This document shows, in pieces, positions 8,187 to 17,014 of a DNA stretch of 64,000 bases (position 1 is the first letter of the stretch; each line of letters starts with the position of its first letter). A program made the position numbers and the translations under genes. The notes under the pieces were generated by a model, which did no database searches, had not been told where the DNA came from, and saw only the letters and a list, made by a program, of their open reading frames with translations. The stretch covers positions 28,468 through 92,467 of the forward strand of contig LMAJ01000030.1 in assembly GCA_001507425.1 (NCBI GenBank), written 5' to 3'. The stretch is from Flavobacteriaceae bacterium CRH. GTDB lineage: Bacteria > Bacteroidota > Bacteroidia > Flavobacteriales > Flavobacteriaceae.

Positions 8187-8288
8187 GAGTCAATGCTTTA
8201 TAAACATTGACTCAGAGAAATAGTTACTTTTTTTGATATTTTAAGTAATTATAACCAAAAGGCGATTGTTTAATTACAATCGCCTTTT
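8187..8288. terminator. Two hairpins between convergent genes
   Basis: GAGTCAATG (8187-8195) pairs with CATTGACTC (8205-8213). AAAAGGCGATTG (8257-8268) pairs with CAATCGCCTTTT (8277-8288) around an 8-nt loop. The second has A-runs and T-runs on both sides and can terminate both the desulfurase transcript and the facing glycosyltransferase transcript. Confidence 0.75.
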
Positions 8289-8327
8289 ATACAATTTCTT
8301 TTTACTACTATTATACATCCTGATTTT

Positions 8328-9437
8328 TCAATATTTGCCAATATAATTTGTATATAAAACATCTTTATTTTTTGCCAATCTATTGAAATACTCACGGTTA
8401 TACACTACAGAAGCATGATTTACTTTATACTTTCCTGCTAGTTCATTATAATACATTGCTTTTTCTATCATGTTAATATTAGAATAGCAAACTGCAAGTT
8501 CTATTGCGGGCACAAAATTCCAGCAGTCAATTACAGTCTTACTGATATCAGTGCTGGAAATTTTCAAAGTAAGAACAAATTCATACCAATATATGGCTTT
8601 TTTATAATCTTTGTTAATCTGATAAATAGAGGCTATCTCACAACATGACTCTGCCCTAGGAATGTCATATAAAAAGCTCTGGAAGAAGTATTTTAAAGCA
8701 TTTTCCTGGTCATCTAATTTCTTGTAAATTTTGCCCATTTCATAGCAGGCGTTTATATTATCTTCTACAGCTCCCTCCTTTGTATCGAGAAACTTATTAA
8801 AGTATTCAATTGCTTCTTTATACTTTTCATGATCTCTTAGTTCTCTGGCAAAATAATACAAGGATCTTGGAGAAAAAGGTATATTCTTTTGTCGCTGTTC
8901 TTCATAAATTTTTAAGTTCCGATCTGAAAAGGATGCTATTTTTTTATGTGTTACAGCAATGTCAGACAATAAATACATATCACCAAATTGAATATATTCA
9001 TGAACAGGATCATTCCATTTATAATTATTAGCTGTTTTTACGAGTCTTTCGCGATGAAAAGAATAAGAAGGATTATTATTTTCATCTACAACATAATTAT
9101 ACTTCATCAAAACCATGTCAATTTCAGGAGAAAGTGTTTTTTTGAGGTCCAGAAAGGCAATTTTGTCCTTTTCAATTATAATGTCATCTGCATCTAACCA
9201 AAGTTGGTATTCTTTTGTTGCTTTCGAAAAAGCAAAATTTCTTGCGGCAGCAAAATCATTTATCCATTCAAAATCATAGACTTTATCTGTAAATGAGTAC
9301 GCTATCTCTTTTGTTTTATCAGTAGAACCTGTATCAACTATTATAATTTCATCTACAATTTCCCTGATAGAGTCAAGACATTTTGCTAATGTCTGATCTT
9401 CATTTTTTACAATCATGCAAAGACTTATAGTTATCAT
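8328..9437 (-). CDS. Family 2 glycosyltransferase with TPR-like C-terminal half
   Basis: The product has 369 residues. The GT-A fold start ISLCMIVKNED leads to the nucleotide-binding VDTGSTDKTKEIA (34-46) and the metal-binding Asp-Ala-Asp of WLDADD (82-84). The half from about 190 has helical hairpins typical of tetratricopeptide repeats (ARELRDHEKYKEAIEYF, ACYEMGKIYKKLDDQENAL). It should transfer a sugar from a nucleotide sugar; the acceptor may be a protein held by the repeats. SunS, the sublancin S-glycosyltransferase, has this architecture, but no peptide substrate gene is nearby. There is no signal peptide, so it is cytoplasmic. A possible -7 box (TAATTTTG) lies upstream at 9459-9466. 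Confidence 0.85.
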   Translation of the reverse strand: MITISLCMIVKNEDQTLAKCLDSIREIVDEIIIVDTGSTDKTKEIAYSFTDKVYDFEWINDFAAARNFAFSKATKEYQLWLDADDIIIEKDKIAFLDLKKTLSPEIDMVLMKYNYVVDENNNPSYSFHRERLVKTANNYKWNDPVHEYIQFGDMYLLSDIAVTHKKIASFSDRNLKIYEEQRQKNIPFSPRSLYYFARELRDHEKYKEAIEYFNKFLDTKEGAVEDNINACYEMGKIYKKLDDQENALKYFFQSFLYDIPRAESCCEIASIYQINKDYKKAIYWYEFVLTLKISSTDISKTVIDCWNFVPAIELAVCYSNINMIEKAMYYNELAGKYKVNHASVVYNREYFNRLAKNKDVLYTNYIGKY

Positions 9438-9542
9438 ATCTGTAGTGATTTATTTTTGCAAAATTAAATTACCCAAAAGCCATTGATAACCTCTAAAAGA
9501 TCTAATTATATCATAATAATATTTTTATCTTAAAGCAAAAAA

Positions 9543-9570
9543 AAACATATCCGTAAAACCGGATATGTTT
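9543..9570 (-). terminator. Hairpin terminator downstream of rocD
   Basis: AAACATATCCG (9543-9553) pairs with CGGATATGTTT (9560-9570). On the minus strand it is 33 nt past the rocD stop and runs into a T-rich stretch, so it ends the rocD transcript before the glycosyltransferase promoter. Confidence 0.75.
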
Positions 9571-9602
9571 AAAATATTTTTGAAATAATACTTAATTAAT
9601 AA

Positions 9603-10856
9603 CTAATCTCTAAAATCATACAATGACTTTTCTATAATTTCAAGACATTCGTGAATTTGGTCTTCTGTCATTACCAATGGTGGTGCTAATCTAATTTTAT
9701 TTCCGTGCGTTGGTTTTGCTAATAATCCGTTGTCTCTGAATCTTAGGCAAATTTCCCAGGCTAAATCTGAATCTTCACCACAATTGATAACGATTGCATT
9801 TAATAAACCTTTACCACGAACTAAAGTAATTAAATTGTTGCGTTCAGCGATTTCGTTAAGTCCTTTTCTCAAAATGATTCCTAAACGTTCTGCGTTTTCG
9901 GCTAATTTCTCCTCTTTAACCACTTCAAGTGCTGCGATTGCAACGGCTGCTGCAACAGGATTTCCTCCAAAAGTAGATCCGTGTTGTCCTGGTTTAATCA
10001 CATTCATGATTTCGTTGTTTGCTAAAACTGCCGAAACCGGATAAACGCCACCAGAAATTGCTTTTCCTAAAATTAAAATATCAGGTTGTACGTTTTCATG
10101 ATGAACGGCCAATAATTTTCCTGTGCGTGCAATTCCGGTCTGAACTTCATCTGCAATAAATAACACATTGTGTTTTTCGCAAAGTGCTTTTGCTTTTGCC
10201 AAATATCCTTCTGACGGAACATAAACGCCCGCTTCACCCTGAATAGGTTCAACTAAAAATCCGGCTATATTTTTTGATGATTCTAAAACTCTTTCAAGAG
10301 CCTCAAGATTATCATATTCAATTTTTATAAATCCTTCAGTATAAGGTCCGAAGTTTTTACGCGCTCCTTCATCGTTAGAAAAAGAAATAATAGTAGTGGT
10401 TCTTCCATGAAAATTATTCTCACAAACAATAATTTGTGCCAGATTTTCTTGAATCCCTTTTACTTCATACGCCCATTTTCTACAAAGTTTTAGGGCTGTT
10501 TCAACAGCTTCTGCACCCGTATTCATTGGCAATACTTTATCAAAACCAAAATAATTGGTTACGTATTCTTCGTAGTTTCCTAATCTATCATTGTAAAAAG
10601 CTCTCGAAGTCAAAGTTAGTTTTTGAGCCTGATCGATCATTGCCTGTACAATTTTCGGATGGCAATGTCCTTGATTTACTGCAGAATAAGCAGATAAAAA
10701 GTCATAATACTTTTTACCGTCAACATCCCAGACATATACACCTTCTCCTCTTTCTAACACAACCGGAAGCGGATGATAATTATGAGCTCCGTATTTATTT
10801 TCTTTTTCGATTAAAACTTCTGATTTTGACGAAAGTATTTCTTGTGTATGTGCCAT
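9603..10856 (-). CDS. rocD: Ornithine aminotransferase (ornithine-oxo-acid transaminase)
   Basis: Fold-type I PLP aminotransferase, class III, 417 residues. It converts ornithine and 2-oxoglutarate to glutamate semialdehyde and glutamate, in arginine/ornithine breakdown or proline supply. Diagnostic stretches are KYGAHNYHPLPVVLERGEG near the N-terminus (with the substrate-contacting Tyr), PMNTGAEAVE, EPIQGEAGV, FIADEVQTGIARTG and the PLP lysine Lys265 in LGKAISGGVYPVSAV. Length and order match rocD closely. It is divergent from an Lrp/AsnC-type regulator 193 bp away, the likely controller. Confidence 0.95.
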   Translation of the reverse strand: MAHTQEILSSKSEVLIEKENKYGAHNYHPLPVVLERGEGVYVWDVDGKKYYDFLSAYSAVNQGHCHPKIVQAMIDQAQKLTLTSRAFYNDRLGNYEEYVTNYFGFDKVLPMNTGAEAVETALKLCRKWAYEVKGIQENLAQIIVCENNFHGRTTTIISFSNDEGARKNFGPYTEGFIKIEYDNLEALERVLESSKNIAGFLVEPIQGEAGVYVPSEGYLAKAKALCEKHNVLFIADEVQTGIARTGKLLAVHHENVQPDILILGKAISGGVYPVSAVLANNEIMNVIKPGQHGSTFGGNPVAAAVAIAALEVVKEEKLAENAERLGIILRKGLNEIAERNNLITLVRGKGLLNAIVINCGEDSDLAWEICLRFRDNGLLAKPTHGNKIRLAPPLVMTEDQIHECLEIIEKSLYDFRD

Positions 10857-10877
10857 GATAATTTATTTTATTGAATG

Positions 10878-10976
10878 CAAAAATATAAAATTTATTTATT
10901 TTAAGGGTGTAAATCGATATTTTTAACTTGTATTGATTAACAATAAAATCAAATTACTTATTTTAAAATAAATAAA
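10878..10976. promoter_or_regulatory. rocD -7 box and inverted repeat in the rocD-lrp divergent region
   Basis: Read on the minus strand, 10878-10885 is TATTTTTG, a match to TAnnTTTG 22 nt upstream of rocD; no clear -33 element is seen. TTTATTTATTTTAA (10891-10904) recurs as its complement at 10963-10976, a 14-bp inverted repeat with centres about 72 bp apart. Such AT-rich paired sites would suit an Lrp-type regulator that wraps DNA. Confidence 0.4.
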
Positions 10977-11049
10977 AGTCAATTCTATATTCGTAATCAA
11001 ACATCAAATCATACTAATTTTTATCTTTACAAAAATTAAAAAGGATCGT

Positions 11050-11502
11050 ATGGATATTTTAGATGAGTTCGACGTAAAAATTATCAAAGAATTAGAGAAA
11101 GACGGAAGAGTCGCTTATTCGACAATCGCTACTAATTTAAAAATATCAAATACAATGGTACACCAACGTATTAACCGCTTGTTTGAACAAGGTATAATTA
11201 CGGGCATTAAACCTATTTTAAACGAAAAGCAGATTGGTTACGATTGGGCTTCTTTTACAGGAATTACACTGAATAAAGATTCTGATTCAGAAAGAATTAT
11301 AGAAGCTTTAAAAGCAATTCCAGAAATTACAGAGTGTTATTTTGTTACGGGATCGTTTACGCTTTACCTGAAAATTACGGCCAAAAACCACGAACACATG
11401 CGTAAAATTTTATATGAAAAAATCGATAATATTCCCGGAATCGCCAAAACAGATTCGATGGTAGAATTGGGATGTGCCTTTAAGAGAAACATCTCTTTAT
11501 GA
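11050..11502 (+). CDS. Lrp/AsnC-family transcriptional regulator
   Basis: The product has 150 residues. The N-terminal winged helix-turn-helix (about 1-60) reads LDEFDVKIIKELEKDGRVAY then STIATNLKISNTMVHQRINR. A RAM/ACT-like ligand-binding domain follows (about 65-145) with the usual core ITECYFVTGSFTLYLKI. Lrp-type proteins form dimers and higher oligomers and respond to amino acids. It is transcribed away from rocD, so control of rocD by an amino acid such as ornithine, arginine or proline is the simplest reading; the ligand is unknown. Confidence 0.92.
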   Translation: MDILDEFDVKIIKELEKDGRVAYSTIATNLKISNTMVHQRINRLFEQGIITGIKPILNEKQIGYDWASFTGITLNKDSDSERIIEALKAIPEITECYFVTGSFTLYLKITAKNHEHMRKILYEKIDNIPGIAKTDSMVELGCAFKRNISL

Positions 11503-11534
11503 TTTAAAACCTAATTAGTTAATTTACTGATATT

Positions 11535-11569
11535 AAACCTCAAAAGAAAGTTTGTTCTGAGGTTTTTTT
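11535..11569 (+). terminator. Intrinsic terminator after the Lrp gene
   Basis: AAACCTCA (11535-11542) pairs with TGAGGTTT (11558-11565), followed by further Ts. It lies 33 nt after the stop. Confidence 0.8.
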
Positions 11570-11610
11570 GTAGCATAATATTTCTGATATTTGTTAAAAA
11601 TTGTAAAACA

Positions 11611-12384
11611 ATGAAAAATTCAGTCCTTCTTATTTTTGCTACTATACTGTTATCTAACACTATAAACGCACAATTGAAACCTGTAAAGTACGCTGACGGA
11701 ACTCAGGTATTAAATGGTTTATCTATAAAAGCTGCAAAAAAGAGCAGTCAGAATCCTGGAATACTACTTTTACCGGCCTGGTTAGGAATCGACAATGCTT
11801 CTAAAGAAATTGCTGAGAATTTATCTAAACTAGGTTACACTGTTTTTATCGCTGATATTTATGGCGAAGGAAATTATCCAAAAAACACAACCGAGGCAGG
11901 AAAACTGGCTGGTCATTATAAAACTAATGTTGCTGAATACCACAAAAGGATCAATTTAGCTTTGCAGGAATTAGTAAAATCAGGTGCAAATGCAGATAAT
12001 ATTGTAGCAATTGGATATTGTTTTGGAGGAACGGGAGTTCTTGAAGCTGCTCGCGTACATTTGAATGTAAAAGGAGTTGCTTCATTTCACGGTAGTTTGG
12101 GCAAAGATGCTGCAAGAGCTGTTGAACCTATTACAGCTAAAGTTCTAGTTTGTCACGGTGCAGATGATCCTTATGAATCTAAGGAAGAAATAACTGCTTT
12201 TCAACAAGAAATGCGTGACTCAAAAGCCGACTGGCAAATGATTTATTATGCTAATGCCGTACACTCATTTACAAATCCTGAAGCCGGAAATGACAATTCT
12301 AAAGGTGCTGCTTATAATGCCGTTGCTGCAAAAAGATCTTTTGACCACTTACAGCTTTTTTTGAATGAAGTACTGAAAAAATAA
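11611..12384 (+). CDS. Secreted dienelactone hydrolase family protein
   Basis: The alpha/beta hydrolase has 257 residues. Residues 1-20 are a signal peptide (cleavage after TINA). The nucleophile elbow is GYCFGG with Cys137, as in dienelactone hydrolases. Asp186 (CHGADDPYE) and His218 (NAVHSFTNP) complete a Cys-Asp-His triad. Clc-type enzymes of aromatic degradation are cytoplasmic, and no aromatic pathway genes are near, so the substrate here is probably another ester or lactone in the periplasm. Confidence 0.87.
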   Translation: MKNSVLLIFATILLSNTINAQLKPVKYADGTQVLNGLSIKAAKKSSQNPGILLLPAWLGIDNASKEIAENLSKLGYTVFIADIYGEGNYPKNTTEAGKLAGHYKTNVAEYHKRINLALQELVKSGANADNIVAIGYCFGGTGVLEAARVHLNVKGVASFHGSLGKDAARAVEPITAKVLVCHGADDPYESKEEITAFQQEMRDSKADWQMIYYANAVHSFTNPEAGNDNSKGAAYNAVAAKRSFDHLQLFLNEVLKK

Positions 12385-12536
12385 CGATTTAGAAATCGCA
12401 CGCAGATGACGCGGATTAAACACAGATTGATGCAGATATTATTTATCCCACAGGCTAAAAGAAACCAGCGTAAGCCGTTTAATCCGTATCATTCGTGGGC
12501 AAAAAAATAACAACCAAAACCAACCAAAAATAAACC
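12385..12536. repeat. Degenerate intergenic repeat
   Basis: The gap contains a degraded copy of words such as CGCAGATGACGCGGATTAAA, CACAGATTGATGCAGAT and TTAATCCGTATCATTCGTGG. Similar words recur near 45030-45070. No gene or clear terminator is seen. Confidence 0.4.
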
Positions 12537-13508
12537 ATGTCACACAGTCCAATTAGAAAAGACAAAACCTGCTTAAACTGCAGGCATGTAGTAGAGCAAA
12601 AATATTGTCCAAATTGCGGACAGGAAAATACAGATAGCAGAAAAACATTTCACCATTTATTTATTCATTTCTTTGAGGATCTGACGCATTACGAAAATGC
12701 TTTTTGGAAAACGATTCGAAATTTACTTTTCAAACCTTCCACGTTAACAAAAGAATATCTCTCAGGAAAAAGATTATCTTACCTTGCTCCTGTTCGTCTT
12801 TACATCTTCATTAGTTTTATTACTTTTTTAATGATTGCGTTATTTCCCAGCCATGTAACTGATAATCTTAATAAGAGTGAAAAAGAAATTTCTACGAAAC
12901 TCATGAGAAAAGACAAATCGGTAAATAATAAAATTCATGTAAACAAACACATCGAATTAACTCCGATGAAAGAAATTGACTCTGTTCAAAAATATGGAAA
13001 GGAAGATGAGAAACTCTCAGAATTTGAGTATTGGGCTTATGAAAAGGCCGTTCATGTCACAGAGAAAAATACCACAATAGAGATTATTGAAAAATTCATT
13101 GAATCATTTGTTCATAATATTCCCAAAATACTATTCATAATAATGCCGTTTTTTGCTTTCTTATTATGGCTTTTTCATGATAAAAGGAAATGGTACTACT
13201 TCGATCATGGCATTTTTACGCTTCACTATTTTTCATTTTTACTTTTAATATTCCTCATCTTATTTATTATCAATAAAGTAATTGGCATTTTTGGAGCAAA
13301 TAGTCCAATAGCTTTTATTTCTGACATTGCAAATATTGTTGGAGTACTCTGGATGTTCTACTATTTTTATCCGGCGCACCACCGTTTTTATGGAGAATCC
13401 AGATTTGTTTCATTTGTTAAAAGTGTTTTCTTATTCTTTATAAATTCCTTTTTTATTCTATTTTTACTTACTCTTTATGTAGTTTACATATTCATTAATT
13501 TACACTAA
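12537..13508 (+). CDS. DUF3667 membrane protein with N-terminal zinc ribbon
   Basis: The product has 323 residues. A four-cysteine ribbon (Cys12, Cys15, Cys24, Cys27; CLNC and CPNC) precedes the family core FHHLFIHFFEDLTHYENAF and a pattern FKPSTLTKEYLSGKR. Hydrophobic segments then lie near 85-105, 195-215, 225-250, 260-285 and 295-322, with a charged stretch between the first two. DUF3667 is common in Bacteroidota and has no known function. A 9-bp gap to the M28 peptidase suggests co-transcription. Confidence 0.85.
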   Translation: MSHSPIRKDKTCLNCRHVVEQKYCPNCGQENTDSRKTFHHLFIHFFEDLTHYENAFWKTIRNLLFKPSTLTKEYLSGKRLSYLAPVRLYIFISFITFLMIALFPSHVTDNLNKSEKEISTKLMRKDKSVNNKIHVNKHIELTPMKEIDSVQKYGKEDEKLSEFEYWAYEKAVHVTEKNTTIEIIEKFIESFVHNIPKILFIIMPFFAFLLWLFHDKRKWYYFDHGIFTLHYFSFLLLIFLILFIINKVIGIFGANSPIAFISDIANIVGVLWMFYYFYPAHHRFYGESRFVSFVKSVFLFFINSFFILFLLTLYVVYIFINLH

Positions 13509-13517
13509 ACATAAAAA

Positions 13518-14534
13518 ATGAAAAAAACCTTAATTCTGTTATTAATTGCCTCTGCATTTTCATGTAAGAATGCCCAGTCAGTTGTATCTAAAGATAATTC
13601 AGATCCAACTAAGTACGTGAAAGTGATTAGCGAAAAAGATCTAAAAACAATGTTATATATTGTTGCTTCAGATGAAATGGAAGGTCGCGAAACGGGCTCA
13701 AAAGGCCAGAAAAAAGCGGGTGTTTACATGATCGAGCAATACAAAAAAAATGGTGTTTCGTTTCCTAAAGGCGCAAAAGATTATTACCAAACGGTTCCTG
13801 CTGCTTTTTTGAATGCAAAAAGAAATGAAAACTTACCCGATTCTGAAAATATTTGGGCATACATCGAAGGTTCTGAAAAACCGGATGAAGTTCTTGTAAT
13901 TTCAGCACATTACGACCATGTTGGTATTAAAAACGGAGAAGTTTATAACGGAGCTGATGATGATGGTTCCGGTACTGTTGCTGTTATGGAAATTGCAAAA
14001 GCATTTGCAAAAGCTAAAAAAGACGGACACGGACCAAAACGTTCTATTTTATTCCTTCATGTTACTGGCGAAGAGCATGGTTTACACGGTTCACGTTACT
14101 ATTCTGAAAACCCGTTATTTCCTATTACAAACACTATTACCGATATTAACATCGATATGATTGGCCGTCGCGATGTAGAACATGCAAAAACAAATAATTA
14201 TGTTTATGTAATTGGTGCTGACAGATTATCGACAGATTTACACAATACTGTTGTAGCTCAAAATGAGAAGTACATCAAAATGGACTTAGATTTTAAGTTT
14301 AATGACCCAAAAGATCCAAATCATTTTTATGAGCGTTCTGATCATTATAACTTTGCAAAACATGGCATTCCGGCTGTTTTCCTTTTTAACGGAGTTCACG
14401 AAGATTACCATGGAAAAGGCGACGAACCTGAAAAAATAGAATATGATGCTTTAACTAAAAGAACTCAACTTGCTTTTGTTATTGCCTGGGATTTAGCAAA
14501 TAGAGAAAATAGACCAGTAGTGGATAAGAAATAA
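13518..14534 (+). CDS. M28-family zinc aminopeptidase, lipoprotein
   Basis: The product has 338 residues. A lipoprotein signal ends at Cys16 (ASAFSC). Zinc-site motifs of M28 peptidases are present: SAHYDHVG (131-134), NGADDDGSG (144-152), TGEEHGLHGS (183-192), NIDMIGR, and the late His in NGVHEDYHG. It should remove N-terminal residues from peptides at the outer membrane or in the periplasm, using two zinc ions. It sits 9 bp after the DUF3667 gene. No protease-associated insert is seen. Confidence 0.9.
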   Translation: MKKTLILLLIASAFSCKNAQSVVSKDNSDPTKYVKVISEKDLKTMLYIVASDEMEGRETGSKGQKKAGVYMIEQYKKNGVSFPKGAKDYYQTVPAAFLNAKRNENLPDSENIWAYIEGSEKPDEVLVISAHYDHVGIKNGEVYNGADDDGSGTVAVMEIAKAFAKAKKDGHGPKRSILFLHVTGEEHGLHGSRYYSENPLFPITNTITDINIDMIGRRDVEHAKTNNYVYVIGADRLSTDLHNTVVAQNEKYIKMDLDFKFNDPKDPNHFYERSDHYNFAKHGIPAVFLFNGVHEDYHGKGDEPEKIEYDALTKRTQLAFVIAWDLANRENRPVVDKK

Positions 14535-14876
14535 ATTTCTGAGGGAACTAAAGGTTCTGAGCCTTTTAAAACGCTAAGAATTGAATTTATTATACTATTA
14601 TTATGGAAACATAGCCCACGGTTTCAACCGTGGGGAACATAATAATTATCACAAAACGTATCCCACTTTTGAAACCGTGGGGAACATTATAATTATCACA
14701 AAACGTTATTGCAAAACGTCTCCCACGGTTGAAACCGTGGGCTATATTTGAAATATGAAATGGTATTTGAAACCGTGGGCTATATTTGAAATATGAAATG
14801 GTAGTTGAAACCTTGGGCTATGTTTGAAATATGAAATGGTAGATGTTTAATAGCATTACATTTCTAGATAAAAAGC
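14535..14876. repeat. Palindromes and three 38-bp tandem repeats
   Basis: This gap has no gene. CCCACGGTT pairs with AACCGTGGG at 14615-14634 and again at 14722-14741; a damaged copy lies near 14662-14681. AACATAATAATTATCACAAA-like words repeat at 14636 and 14684. A 37-bp unit containing GAAACCGTGGGCTATATTTG starts at 14729, 14767 and 14805, a 38-bp period; the third copy has two changes. The array looks grown from the right half of the palindrome plus its flank. Confidence 0.8.
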
Positions 14877-14911
14877 AAAAAGGGATGAATTTTTAAACTC
14901 ATCCCTTTTTT
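14877..14911. terminator. Bidirectional terminator
   Basis: AAAAAGGGATGA (14877-14888) pairs with TCATCCCTTTTT (14899-14910) around a 10-nt loop. It lies between the M28 gene (+) and the 3' end of rho (-), with T-runs in both directions. Confidence 0.85.
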
Positions 14912-14980
14912 ATGTTATATATAATCACAAAGTAAAAAACCTCAGAACCTTAGTCCCTCAGCACCTTAGAACTTTTACCT

Positions 14981-16831
14981 CTAGTCATTCATAGAAATCA
15001 AAAACTCTTCATTATTTCTGGTTTTCTTGAAACGTTCGTTTACAAAATCCATAGATTCTACCGGGTTCATATCTGATAGATATTTACGCATGATCCACAT
15101 TCTTTGTAATGTTTTTTCGTCTAATAATAAATCGTCACGACGTGTGCTTGATGACGTAAGATCGATTGCAGGGAAAATACGTTTGTTGGCAATTTTACGA
15201 TCTAATTGAAGCTCCATATTACCGGTTCCTTTAAATTCTTCAAAAATAACCTCATCCATTTTAGAACCTGTTTCTGTCAAGGCGGTTGCGATAATACTTA
15301 ACGAACCTCCATTTTCTACATTTCTTGCAGCTCCAAAGAAACGTTTTGGTTTTTGTAATGCATTAGCATCAACACCTCCACTTAACACTTTTCCGGATGC
15401 AGGCTGAACTGTATTGTAAGCTCTTGCCAAACGTGTAATAGAATCTAGTAAGATTACAACATCATGTCCGCATTCTACCAAACGTTTTGCTTTCTCAAGT
15501 ACAATGTTGGCGATTTTAACGTGTTCTTGTGGTTCTCTGTCAAAAGTCGAAGCGATAACTTCTCCACGTACACTGCGTTGCATATCTGTAACCTCCTCAG
15601 GACGCTCATCAATCAAAAGTACAATTAGATAAACTTCAGGGTGATTGGCCGCAATCGCATTGGCAATGTCTTTTAGTAACATTGTTTTACCGGTTTTCGG
15701 TTGTGCGACTATCATACCACGCTGTCCTTTTCCTATTGGAGAAAATAAATCGATAATACGTGTTGAAACTGAACTGCCTTTTTCGGCTAATTTAAATTTT
15801 TCTGAAGGAAAAACCGGTGTCAAGTGTTCAAAAGAAACTCTGTCGCGAACTACTTGCGGATCGTGACCATTAATTTTAAGTACACGAACTAGGGGGAAAA
15901 ATTTCTCGCCTTCTTTTGGAGGACGAACCACTCCTTTTACAGTATCTCCGGTTTTAAGACCGAATAATCTGATTTGTGAAGTTGATAAATAAATATCATC
16001 CGGAGAGGCTAAATAATTATAATCTGATGAACGTAAAAATCCGTATCCATCCGGCATCATTTCAAGAACACCTTCACTTTCGATAATTCCATCAAATTCA
16101 AAATCTGAATCTCTGAAATTGCTCTTTTTATTTTTATGGTTTGGATTTTGGTTTCCGTTAGTACCGTTTCCGTTTACATTCCCGTTTCCGTTTTGATTTG
16201 GATTCTGATTCGGGTTTTGGTTTGGATTTGGATTCTGGTTTTTATTTTGATTCGGATTTATTTTTTTTACCGGAGCAGTTTGTTCTGTTTTTTCAGCTAC
16301 CGGAGCCGAATTTGGAGTTTCTGTTTCGACTTGTTCTTCAGAAACTACTTCTTTTACAACTTCTTTTTCTTTTTGTAAAGCTACTTTTTTCTCGTAAGCT
16401 GATTTATTGAATTTTACGATTTTTGGTCCTTTTTTCTCAACTTCAGTATTTTCAGCTGCTTCAATAGTTTCTTCTACTTTTGGCGTTGGCTGAATTTTTG
16501 TGTTTTGTTGCCCTTTTGTATTTGGTTTAGAAATTACAGGAGTTTCAATCTTTTCAGGTGTTTCTTCTACTGCATCAAATTCTAAAACCGGAGCATTTTT
16601 TGAAATCGCTGCTTTTTTTGCAGGAACTATTCTGGCTCTTTTGGGTTTATCATCATCATTTGTTTCGGCAACAGCATTAACAGGCGGCGCTACAGTCGCT
16701 TCTTGATGTGCTAAAATCTGACTTATTAAAGTCTCTTTTTTAACGCCATTAAACTTTATAGTTTTAGCTAACTTAGCTATTTCTTGAAGCTCAGAAAGCT
16801 TCATTTCTTTTAATGCAGAAATATCAAACAT
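14981..16831 (-). CDS. rho: Transcription termination factor Rho with long low-complexity insert
   Basis: The product has 616 residues, against about 420 in E. coli. The Rho_N helical domain covers about 1-45. A charged linker follows, then an Asn/Gln/Pro/Gly-rich tract at 191-231. The RNA-binding cold-shock-like domain (about 250-330) has DGYGFLRSSDYNYL. The hexameric ATPase core has Walker A AQPKTGKT (376-383), LLIDERPEEVTDM, and Walker B VVILLDSITRLARAYN. It translocates on RNA and releases RNA polymerase. Inserts between Rho_N and the RNA-binding domain are known in Bacteroidota; this tract could drive condensate formation. The gene is divergent from the DUF4293 gene. Confidence 0.96.
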   Translation of the reverse strand: MFDISALKEMKLSELQEIAKLAKTIKFNGVKKETLISQILAHQEATVAPPVNAVAETNDDDKPKRARIVPAKKAAISKNAPVLEFDAVEETPEKIETPVISKPNTKGQQNTKIQPTPKVEETIEAAENTEVEKKGPKIVKFNKSAYEKKVALQKEKEVVKEVVSEEQVETETPNSAPVAEKTEQTAPVKKINPNQNKNQNPNPNQNPNQNPNQNGNGNVNGNGTNGNQNPNHKNKKSNFRDSDFEFDGIIESEGVLEMMPDGYGFLRSSDYNYLASPDDIYLSTSQIRLFGLKTGDTVKGVVRPPKEGEKFFPLVRVLKINGHDPQVVRDRVSFEHLTPVFPSEKFKLAEKGSSVSTRIIDLFSPIGKGQRGMIVAQPKTGKTMLLKDIANAIAANHPEVYLIVLLIDERPEEVTDMQRSVRGEVIASTFDREPQEHVKIANIVLEKAKRLVECGHDVVILLDSITRLARAYNTVQPASGKVLSGGVDANALQKPKRFFGAARNVENGGSLSIIATALTETGSKMDEVIFEEFKGTGNMELQLDRKIANKRIFPAIDLTSSSTRRDDLLLDEKTLQRMWIMRKYLSDMNPVESMDFVNERFKKTRNNEEFLISMND

Positions 16832-16989
16832 GAATATTCTATGAATTTAATTATTTTAAAGGAAATACTGTAAAAAGAATAGGTAGATAATTGTTTTCAA
16901 TTGACCGCAGTATGAAGTGCTTACGGTATTATGATGCAATAATACGAATAAAATTTAATCATACAATAGTATTTATAAAAAAGAAAATA

Positions 16990-16997
16990 TATTTTTG
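16990..16997 (+). promoter_or_regulatory. Candidate -7 box of the DUF4293 gene
   Basis: TATTTTTG fits TAnnTTTG and lies 17 nt before ATG 17015, which would give a very short leader. No -33 match at the right distance was found. Confidence 0.35.
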
Positions 16998-17014
16998 TAA
17001 AACAATTTTTCATC

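Noticed and set aside
8328..9437. Glycosyltransferase as part of a glycocin (sublancin-like) cluster
   Set aside because: The architecture fits, but there is no precursor peptide, disulfide oxidoreductase or dedicated exporter next to it.
10436..10858. 140-residue frame opposite rocD
   Set aside because: It is antisense to the well-conserved rocD coding sequence and has no family features.
14729..14841. Possible CRISPR array
   Set aside because: The repeats touch each other (38-bp period, 1-nt gaps) with no unique spacers and no cas genes.
16136..16410. Two low-complexity reading frames opposite rho
   Set aside because: They are the complement of the Asn/Gln/Pro-rich rho tract; composition explains the lack of stops.
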